From Eggerthellaceae bacterium UBA5808 (GTDB lineage: Bacteria > Actinomycetota > Coriobacteriia > Coriobacteriales > Eggerthellaceae), in assembly GCA_002417975.1 (NCBI GenBank), contig DIDE01000009.1, forward strand, positions 1 to 50,255: 50,255 bases of DNA, written 5' to 3'. The translations under genes were made by a program, and so were the position numbers. Shown here one piece after another: positions 1-5,937 of the stretch (positions are counted from its first letter, which is position 1; the number at the start of each line of letters is the position of its first letter). The notes under the pieces are model-generated. The model saw nothing but the letters and a program-made list of their open reading frames with translations. It had not been told where the DNA came from and did not search any database.

Positions 1-278
1 AGCAAATCTTTATAGGTTGCACCCTTATAGAACGTGAATGATGTATCTACGATCGTGTTTGGCGTGCCATCACTCGCAATACCGAATACAATCTGCAAGG
101 TTGCCGTGCCATCAGTGCCGGTTGATTGTGCAGTCGCGCTTGGCGTGCTATCGGCCCAAGCAGTGTGTGCTGGCTGGGGCACTAGTCCCATGCAAACAGC
201 TAAGGCAATTAGACAGAGAAGTAACTTTTTTAATAAGGGAATACCTTGCGCATACTGCGCCAATGATCTGATATTCAT
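1..278 (-). CDS. Secreted protein, 5' part only (possible DUF4430-like cobalamin-binding surface protein)
   Basis: An open minus-strand frame starts at ATG 278-276 and runs off the window start without a stop, giving 92 codons. An AGAGG ribosome-binding site lies just upstream. The N-terminus has basic residues (KK), a hydrophobic stretch (LLLCLIALAVCMGLV) and an AHTAWA-type cleavage region, so it is a likely signal peptide. It is followed by a Ser/Thr/Ala linker and the start of a beta-rich domain with an FTFYKGATYKDL segment. That segment resembles the V-x-x-G-x-T-x-x-D-x-L pattern of DUF4430 (transcobalamin-like) domains. The probable cobalamin riboswitch directly upstream supports a B12-capture role, but this is inference from a fragment. 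Confidence 0.65.
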   Translation of the reverse strand, partial: MNIRSLAQYAQGIPLLKKLLLCLIALAVCMGLVPQPAHTAWADSTPSATAQSTGTDGTATLQIVFGIASDGTPNTIVDTSFTFYKGATYKDL

Positions 279-302
279 CAGAAACCTCTTTCCAGGGCTA
301 TG

Positions 303-436
303 TTTGACGAAGAGGTATTCCGACTTTGTCATGGCTGACTACGGCGCATGCCGCATCAACTTTGAACATTACGGTTACTGGTATAGCACAGGATTTGCAC
401 CTGTATTCCCCTAGGGCATCTATGCAGATGCCCTGT
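303..436 (-). promoter_or_regulatory. Probable cobalamin riboswitch
   Basis: Read on the minus strand, this leader contains GGGGAATACAGGTGCAAATC, then CCAGTAACCGTAA, and later AGTCGGAATACCTCTTCG. These match, in order, the conserved GGGAA..GGTG.AAATCC core, the ..ACTGTAA-like element and the closing AGTC.GGA.ACCTGC box of adenosylcobalamin riboswitches. An 8-bp hairpin (AGGGCATC/GATGCCCT, 413-434) lies at the upstream end. The element ends about 25 nt before the ATG of the secreted protein at 278, so it probably represses that gene when cobalamin is plentiful. Confidence 0.75.
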
Positions 437-542
437 GTCATTTTTGACACCGACGTCCTGCCAACAATGGGGCACAGTCTAGCACAAGAGGAACGTGAAA
501 TTGTTTCAGGTACGTATCTTCTTACTGTTTTTGACAGGCTGC

Positions 543-1955
543 TTAGGCAAAATATTCTTTAAGTGCCTTGGCAAGTGCCTGGCAACCTTTGCGTAATTTT
601 TCTGGTGACATCGAGTTATATCCCATAAGAAAGACGTTTTCGTAAGCATTGATCTGGTCGTGACAATGCTCTTTAATGCCATAAATACGAATGGACCGTT
701 TTTCGAGGAAGTCCAAGAGATCTTTCTGATTAGTACAACCGCGAACACGTACCATAGTATGAACGCCTGCTGGGGCGCCCAATACGTCTACATAGTCTGA
801 CAGATAATCTTTTAATGCAGATGACAATGCTTCGTATTTACCTTCATCGATGATGCTGATGTTACGCAAATGGCGCTCGAGCGCTCCGCTATCGATCATT
901 TCAGCAATAGCGCGTTCGTGATATGCAGGAATCATTGCATTGAAATACTGGTAACGTTTCTCGAATGCATCAACTAACGGCCATGGCAATACCATATAGG
1001 CGCAGCGTATCGCAGGGGAAAGCATTTTTGAAAATGTACCGATGTAAATAACTTTTTGATATTCGTCTAACGACTGAAGCGACGGGATCGGTAAACTTCC
1101 ATGACGGAATTCGCTGTCATAGTCGTTTTCGATTATGTACGCATCTTTGTTTTCATAGGCCCATTTGAGCAATTGATTGCGTGTAGCAATGCTGGTTACG
1201 TATCCAGTCGGAAATTGATGAGATGGGGTTGCGTACAATAAATTGCAATTCGAGCGAATTAAAAGTTCATAGTAGAGGCCACTCTCCACAACAGGAATTG
1301 ATGTAACGCTGTAACCGCATTGCTCGATCAAATAGCGCATGGCTTTATAGCCGGGTTCTTCGAAAGCAAAACGATGTGTTGTTGGACTAAAAATTGAGCA
1401 GATGATTTCGACAGCATATTGAGTGCCAGGGCAAATGATGATTTGATCAGGATCGCATTTTACGCCACGATGCCTATGTAAAAAGTCAGCAAGACTTTGC
1501 CTGAGCTGCGGGCTTCCTTTGCCGTCTTCATAGGTGACTACTTCGTGTGATGAATCTTTACTAAGTGCTTCCTTGACGCATTTTTTCCATTTTACCCAAG
1601 GGAACAGATCCGCTTCTATGCTTTCAAAGTCAAAGTCATATTGGACAGTTGCTTGCTTGCGATACTGAGATTCACCCGTATGAGCAGGTTGTTTTTTTAT
1701 TTTACTTCCGCCAAAGCTTGAGATGTCTTCGACAAAGTATCCCATTCCCTTAACTGAGCGGATATATCCTTCGGCGGAAAGTTGCTGATAGGCACGATCA
1801 ACAGTATTGCGGCTAATGGAAAGCTCTTTTTCCATAACACGGAGTGATTTTAGGGGAGTATTTTTTGCGAGACTTCCGTCGGTAATGTCGTTTCTGATCT
1901 GCTGATAGATCTGGCGGTAAATCGGTTCAGATGAATGTTGGTCGAGATAGATCAT
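543..1955 (-). CDS. MocR/PdxR-type GntR-family transcriptional regulator
   Basis: The 470-residue protein has an N-terminal GntR winged helix (about residues 10-75, with SRNTVDRAYQQLSAEGYI as the recognition region). A linker and a fold-type I aminotransferase-like domain (about 110-470) follow. The PLP lysine lies in the GTFSKMLSPAIRC motif, and an ENDYDSEFR segment is also typical of MocR proteins. These regulators usually sense PLP or an amino-compound and control a divergent neighbour. Here the divergent gene is the glutamine amidotransferase at 2294, and the 338-bp gap holds a good inverted repeat. The actual effector and target cannot be read from the sequence. Confidence 0.9.
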   Translation of the reverse strand: MIYLDQHSSEPIYRQIYQQIRNDITDGSLAKNTPLKSLRVMEKELSISRNTVDRAYQQLSAEGYIRSVKGMGYFVEDISSFGGSKIKKQPAHTGESQYRKQATVQYDFDFESIEADLFPWVKWKKCVKEALSKDSSHEVVTYEDGKGSPQLRQSLADFLHRHRGVKCDPDQIIICPGTQYAVEIICSIFSPTTHRFAFEEPGYKAMRYLIEQCGYSVTSIPVVESGLYYELLIRSNCNLLYATPSHQFPTGYVTSIATRNQLLKWAYENKDAYIIENDYDSEFRHGSLPIPSLQSLDEYQKVIYIGTFSKMLSPAIRCAYMVLPWPLVDAFEKRYQYFNAMIPAYHERAIAEMIDSGALERHLRNISIIDEGKYEALSSALKDYLSDYVDVLGAPAGVHTMVRVRGCTNQKDLLDFLEKRSIRIYGIKEHCHDQINAYENVFLMGYNSMSPEKLRKGCQALAKALKEYFA

Positions 1956-2293
1956 CTTTGCTCCCTTGCAGATGGTCGCAGCATCAGTTGGTATAAGTGA
2001 CTTTGATGTCGACTGGCATTAGACAGTTGCAATACCAACAGATATCAGATGTACTAGAAAAAATATTGTAGCGTAACCATGACGTACTGTCATGGTCAAA
2101 TCAATCAAAACTTTCACTATTCACAGGCCAGCGTGAACGCTAAAATTCGATTAACTATGCCGCGAGAAGATAAGCATATACAGCCATGTGAGAAGGATAC
2201 ATAATTTGCTGGCTATGCATCGGGCGATAAGACTATGCGGTTTGCTATTGATATATAGGTACTACGAGAACACCATATGAGAATAGGTAACAA
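1956..2293. other. Divergent intergenic region without genes
   Basis: This is an AT-rich stretch between the MocR gene and the amidotransferase gene. I see no coding sequence. It must carry both divergent promoters and contains the inverted repeat at 2076-2096. I could not assign -35/-10 boxes with confidence. Confidence 0.6.
2076..2096. promoter_or_regulatory. Inverted repeat, candidate MocR operator
   Basis: ACCATGAC-gtact-GTCATGGT forms perfect 8-bp arms around a 5-nt spacer, about 120 bp upstream of the MocR start and about 200 bp upstream of the divergent gene. The position fits an operator for the adjacent regulator. MocR sites are often direct repeats, so the link is only inferred. 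Confidence 0.4.
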
Positions 2294-3229
2294 ATGATGG
2301 AAGATAGGTACGGTATGGACGCAGAATCATGGCAAGGTAAACATTTCTCATTCTTTTCAAATACTGATTGCGAGTTTTTCCCTTGTCACAAAACAGACGA
2401 TCCTGATAATTTTAATTGTCTGTTTTGCTTTTGCCCGCTGTATGCCTTTGGCGATAGCTGCGGTGGCAACTACACGTTGACTGATGCAGGGGTGCATGAT
2501 TGTAGCTCCTGTATGCTTCCTCATCGACAAAATAGCTATGGCACTATCATGCAGCGTTTGTCGTTTTTGAATGAGCACAAAGAGGGTTCATTGCTTGATA
2601 TTGCAATTATTCGTTTCCCTGGTTTTGCGAATAAATGCGATTTTTCAATTCTTGAAGCGACGTCATCAATGATGGTGCGTTTTGTGAGGGAACCATCGAT
2701 GCTTGGTGATCCTGATTTAATAATTATTCCAGGTAGTACGAGTACGATTTCTGACATGCTTTGGATGCGTATGGTTGGACTTGAAGATGCGGTGTGCGTG
2801 TATGCATCTCAAGGAAAACCAGTGTTTGGCATTTGCGGTGGTTACCAGATGCTTGGAACAAATATCATCGATGCTTCCGATATTGAACACGGTGGATCGA
2901 TTAAGGGGATGGGTCTTCTTCCTGTCGAAACGATTTTTTCTGATGACGAGCGTAGAACACATACGAAGGCGCATACGTTGACATTTGAAGGAATACTTGC
3001 CCCGTTATCTAATCTTGCTATTTCTGGCTATGAGATGCACCATGGCCAATCACGTCGAGCCAAAACAGCAAAACCGCTCTGTATATTAGAGGATGGTAGC
3101 GAAGAAGGATGTATGCAAGGAAATATTTATGGCACCTACCTCCACGGATTTTTTGATCAACCAGCTTGCAGGGACGCTCTTGTGAGCGCTCTTGCTAACA
3201 TGCGTTGCAATAATGAGTCCGAGAGATAA
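2294..3229 (+). CDS. Cys-rich small domain fused to CobQ/CobB-type glutamine amidotransferase
   Basis: Residues about 18-80 form a cysteine-rich small domain with the pattern CEFFPCHK, FNCLFCFCPLY, CGGNY and CSSCMLPH. Residues about 95-300 are a class I glutamine amidotransferase domain of the cobyric acid synthase type. The nucleophile lies in FGICGGYQMLG and the catalytic His in GTYLHGFFDQ. The usual N-terminal ATP-dependent synthetase domain of CobQ (a full protein is near 490 residues) is absent. Glutaminase activity is likely, perhaps supplying ammonia to a partner that amidates a corrinoid side chain. Location beside a corrinoid-dependent cassette supports a B12-related role. The start (ATG 2294, or 2297) has only a modest AGGT site. 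Confidence 0.8.
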   Translation: MMEDRYGMDAESWQGKHFSFFSNTDCEFFPCHKTDDPDNFNCLFCFCPLYAFGDSCGGNYTLTDAGVHDCSSCMLPHRQNSYGTIMQRLSFLNEHKEGSLLDIAIIRFPGFANKCDFSILEATSSMMVRFVREPSMLGDPDLIIIPGSTSTISDMLWMRMVGLEDAVCVYASQGKPVFGICGGYQMLGTNIIDASDIEHGGSIKGMGLLPVETIFSDDERRTHTKAHTLTFEGILAPLSNLAISGYEMHHGQSRRAKTAKPLCILEDGSEEGCMQGNIYGTYLHGFFDQPACRDALVSALANMRCNNESER

Positions 3230-3269
3230 AACGTCTTTTGCTGAATGATGTGCTTGCGCCGATTGAGTG

Positions 3270-3298
3270 CCATAGTCGTAGGAATTGGCTGACTATGG
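3270..3298 (+). other. Stem-loop downstream of the amidotransferase gene
   Basis: CCATAGTC and GACTATGG form an 8-bp stem with a 13-nt loop, 41 nt after the stop codon. No T-tract follows, so it is a weak terminator candidate or an mRNA 3' end structure. The rest of the gap up to 3518 presumably holds the mtmC promoter. Confidence 0.4.
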
Positions 3299-3518
3299 TG
3301 CGCTACTTGCGTATGGATAGGTCTTGCTTTGCCTGAACGCTAACGAATTGTGAAGTGTCATGTTTCGAATAGATTAATTCATAATGTCGAAGGGGTAAAC
3401 CTCCTTAATAAACGTCGGTGTCATACTACAAATGGCGACGACTGTCCTTTATTATTGTGCCAGTTACTAATAATATGACGGCATGGTTGTAGAAGACATT
3501 TAAGAGAGGAGGATATCA

Positions 3519-4175
3519 ATGGCAAACGAAGAGATATACGAAAAGCTGAAGGAAAGCGTTATCGATATGGATGCCGATGATGCCACCGATGCGGCTAATG
3601 AAGCATTGGCTGCTGACATGAATCCGTTGGATTGTATAACGTATGGACTTTCCGAAGGCATGCAGGTGATGAGTGACCAATTCGACGAAGGTGAGGCGTT
3701 CGTCCCCGAGTTGCTTATGGCGTCTGAAGCTTTTGATGCTGCGGTTAAAGTGCTGACAAGTGGTTTAACTGAAGACGAAAAGAATGCAACGTCAAACGGA
3801 ACTGTGGTTATTCACACCGTGCAGGGAGACATCCACGATATTGGCAAGAACATCGTCAAAACGATGTTTGAGGCTAATAACTTTACGGTATTCGATCTTG
3901 GCCGTGACGTTCCAACCGAAGAAGTTGTTGCGAAGGCGAAGGAAGTCAATGCAGATCTTATTTTGGGATCAGCATTGATGACTACGACGATGCCGGCTCA
4001 GCGCGAGATCATCGAGCTGCTCAAAGAGGAAGGCATTCGCGACAACTACATTGTCATGTTTGGCGGCGCACCTGTGTCCCAAGCTTGGTGCGATGAAATT
4101 GGAGCGGATGGTTACACCGACACCGCAACCGAAGCAGTGGAGTTAGCAAAGGAACTCATGCAGAAGAAAGGTTAG
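3519..4175 (+). CDS. mtmC: Monomethylamine corrinoid protein MtmC
   Basis: The 218-residue protein has the family layout: an N-terminal helical cap (about 1-90) and a Rossmann-like cobalamin-binding domain (about 92-218). The diagnostic DIHDIGKN motif near residue 108 supplies the lower-axial histidine, and GSALMTTTM and FGGAPVSQ are typical later loops. It accepts the methyl group from MtmB on Co(I) and passes it to a second methyltransferase in the cytoplasm. The start follows a strong GAGGAGG site. The stop is UAG, then GAC, then the mtmB ATG in the same frame. Because the cell reads UAG as pyrrolysine, some readthrough could yield an MtmC-MtmB fusion. Confidence 0.96.
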   Translation: MANEEIYEKLKESVIDMDADDATDAANEALAADMNPLDCITYGLSEGMQVMSDQFDEGEAFVPELLMASEAFDAAVKVLTSGLTEDEKNATSNGTVVIHTVQGDIHDIGKNIVKTMFEANNFTVFDLGRDVPTEEVVAKAKEVNADLILGSALMTTTMPAQREIIELLKEEGIRDNYIVMFGGAPVSQAWCDEIGADGYTDTATEAVELAKELMQKKG

Positions 4176-4178
4176 GAC

Positions 4179-5570
4179 ATGAAATCAATCGGTAAATGTC
4201 TTACCGTCTTCGATGTCTATGACCGAGCAAAGAGCGGGAAAAAAGTTGATGAGAAGGAATGGGATTTTAAAATCATTCCTCAAACCGCTGCAAAGCTCAA
4301 GAAAAAGTACGACATCAAAATGGATAAGACGACGATCATTCCGGAAGATCCGGATTTGATCGACAAGCTCTACAATGCGGGTTTGGATATGCTGGTCGAA
4401 TGTGGCATTTATTGCATCGATACCGGTAGAGTTATCAAGTACACGCGGGATGAAGTTCTCCATGCAATTGAGTCAGCACCGGACCATTTTCAATTCGGTG
4501 AGGGCAAAGAAGCAATTAATGTTGTCCCTCGTGATCATACTGAATCCAAAGCGCCAGTTATCCAAGGTGGTCCAACAGGGTCGCCGTGTTCAGAGGAAAT
4601 GTTCCTGCCTATTCATCAAGCATATGCGCAGGAGCCCATCGTCGACACAATCGTTGATGGTGTTATGCAAACGGTAATGGGGCATGATCCCCTCCCGGAT
4701 ACTCCGTGGGAGATTATGGCTGTACGTTCGGAGGCTTTGCAGGTCCGCGAGGCGCAGTGTCGCGCCGGCCGATCTGGGATGGGCCTTTAGGGGAACGAAA
4801 CTTCCCTTAGTCCCGCCGGTGTCATCGAAGCAGACTTCGATGGCGGGATGCGTCCATCTGACGCCCATGAGGTGTCCCAGCTGAATGAGCTGAAAATCAA
4901 CGTAGGTGCGTTGATGGTTCGAGCTCATTATGCAGCAGCTGGTGTACAGGTCATGGTCGAACAGATGCCGATTTTTGGAGGATACGCCGGTGGCCTTGAG
5001 GCTACGACGATCGTTGACGTTGCGACAACGCTGAATACTTTTGTGATGATGCAAGGAACGTGGCACCTTGACGGACCTATTCATGTTAGGTGGGGAATCA
5101 CTACCGCTCGCGAGGCTTTGGCTGTAGCTGGCCATGCTGCAAGAGCGATTGAAGATCACACTCATCTGATTTTAGGTAACCAGTACTACACGTTGGCTGG
5201 TCCGTGTACGCGGATGTGCCTGTTGGAAACAGCAGCGCAAGCTATTACTGACACGGTTAGCGGACGTGAGATCCTATCAGGTGTGGCTGCATTGAAGGGC
5301 GTTAACACCAACATGTTTACCGCTATGGAGGCACGCATGATGGGTGAAGCGGCACATGCGGCTGCTGGAATGGATGTCCACGAGGCAAATATCTTGCTTG
5401 ATAAGTTGATCGGTATGTATGAAAAGAACTACAAAACCGCACCGACGGGCAAGAGCTTCGAGGAGTGCTATGACGTTAAAAAACTTCAGCCTACCGACGA
5501 ATATGTTGGTGTGTATGAGGAAGCCGTTGAGGTTCTACGTGAATTGGGTTTGACCTACTGGGATAAATAA
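4179..5570 (+). CDS. mtmB: Monomethylamine methyltransferase MtmB with in-frame UAG (pyrrolysine 204)
   Basis: The frame from ATG 4179 to TAA 5568-5570 encodes 463 residues if TAG at 4788-4790 is read as pyrrolysine at position 204. Methanosarcina MtmB is 458 residues with Pyl at 202. Sequence on both sides is strongly MtmB-like: AGRSGMGL before the UAG, and GNETSLS, HEVSQLNELK and EQMPIFGGYAGG after it. No other stop interrupts the frame. The enzyme moves the methyl group of monomethylamine to Co(I)-MtmC and releases ammonia, with Pyl binding the amine in the TIM barrel. It lies 3 nt after mtmC, so the two are clearly co-expressed. Termination at UAG would give a useless 203-residue fragment. 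Confidence 0.97.
4788..4848 (+). promoter_or_regulatory. PYLIS-like double stem-loop at the mtmB UAG codon
   Basis: The UAG is the base of an 8-bp stem (4788-4795 with 4802-4809, one G-U pair). A second long hairpin follows directly. Its outer stem TCCCGC (4811-4816)/GCGGGA (4843-4848) and inner stem CATCGAAG/CTTCGATG (4823-4830/4835-4842) are separated by a one-sided bulge. Structures just downstream of the mtmB UAG in Methanosarcina were named PYLIS and may raise UAG decoding. The same position here suggests a comparable role, but the coding sequence alone could also constrain these bases. Confidence 0.6.
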
Positions 5571-5600
5571 GTAGATCAGATGGGAAACTAAGGTTGGATT

Positions 5601-5617
5601 GCTGCCAAGGAGGTAGC
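5601..5617 (+). other. Small hairpin after mtmB
   Basis: GCTGCC-aagga-GGTAGC forms a 6-bp stem (one G-U pair) 30 nt after the mtmB stop. It could protect the mRNA 3' end or be part of the larger structured spacer that follows. There is no T-tract. Confidence 0.4.
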
Positions 5618-5639
5618 GGAGCCGATATTATATCGACTG

Positions 5640-5767
5640 CTTGTGCAAGAAACTATGCGATGTGTGTGCCGTTTCGGGTGGCTTAATGCATGCATCAGTA
5701 TAAAGAGTTGGACGGGCGCTTATGCCGTAATGCGCTTGTACTGAAAAGCGTATGTGTCTTGCACAAG
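5640..5767 (+). ncRNA. Candidate structured RNA between mtmB and tRNA-Pyl
   Basis: CTTGTGCAAGA (5640-5650) and TCTTGCACAAG (5757-5767) are perfect 11-bp complements that would close a 128-nt domain. Inside are smaller possible helices, such as CAGTA with TACTG, GCC with GGC, and GCGC with GCGC. There is no convincing open reading frame. The closing helix ends 23 nt before the tRNA-Pyl 5' end. I do not recognise a known riboswitch or RNA family. It could be a processing signal, a regulator of pylT transcription, or an unknown RNA. Confidence 0.4.
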
Positions 5768-5790
5768 CCCAATCGAGGAATCCACCCTAT

Positions 5791-5862
5791 GGAGGGTGAA
5801 TCGTAGTGATTATACGGACCCTAAATCCGTACAGCCGGGTGCGACTCCGGGGCCTTCCGCCA
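5791..5862 (+). tRNA. pylT: tRNA-Pyl (anticodon CUA)
   Basis: The 72-nt cloverleaf has every tRNA-Pyl hallmark: one base between acceptor and D stem (G8), a 4-bp D stem (AATC/GATT) with a 5-nt loop, a 6-bp anticodon stem (TACGGA/TCCGTA), a 3-nt variable loop (CAG), a T loop without TTC, discriminator G73 and an encoded CCA. The anticodon CTA is at 5821-5823. Two oddities are visible. The base before the anticodon is C (5820) where U33 is nearly universal. The T stem CCGGG/CCGGG has a central G-G mismatch. The acceptor stem GGAGGGT/GCCTTCC pairs fully, with two G-U pairs. It reads the UAG of mtmB. Confidence 0.95.
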
Positions 5863-5872
5863 GAGCATTTAC

Positions 5873-5912
5873 AAGCAAGGGAAACAGCATAGGTTTCCCT
5901 TGCTTTTTTATT
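5873..5912 (+). terminator. Rho-independent terminator after tRNA-Pyl
   Basis: AAGCAAGGGAAAC and GTTTCCCTTGCTT form a perfect 13-bp stem with a 7-nt loop, and the stem runs into six T residues. It ends the mtmC-mtmB-pylT transcript and separates it, at least partly, from the activator-pylBCDS genes. Confidence 0.9.
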
Positions 5913-5937
5913 GCTTAATCACGGAGAAAGGAGACAA

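Noticed and set aside
34..414. Plus-strand open frames over the first 560 bases
   Set aside because: They lie antisense to the secreted-protein gene and its riboswitch, and have no domain or ribosome-binding site.
4179..4790. mtmB as two separate genes (4179-4790 and 4848-5570)
   Set aside because: Both parts share one frame, the second has no ribosome-binding site, and the joint length and Pyl position match MtmB.
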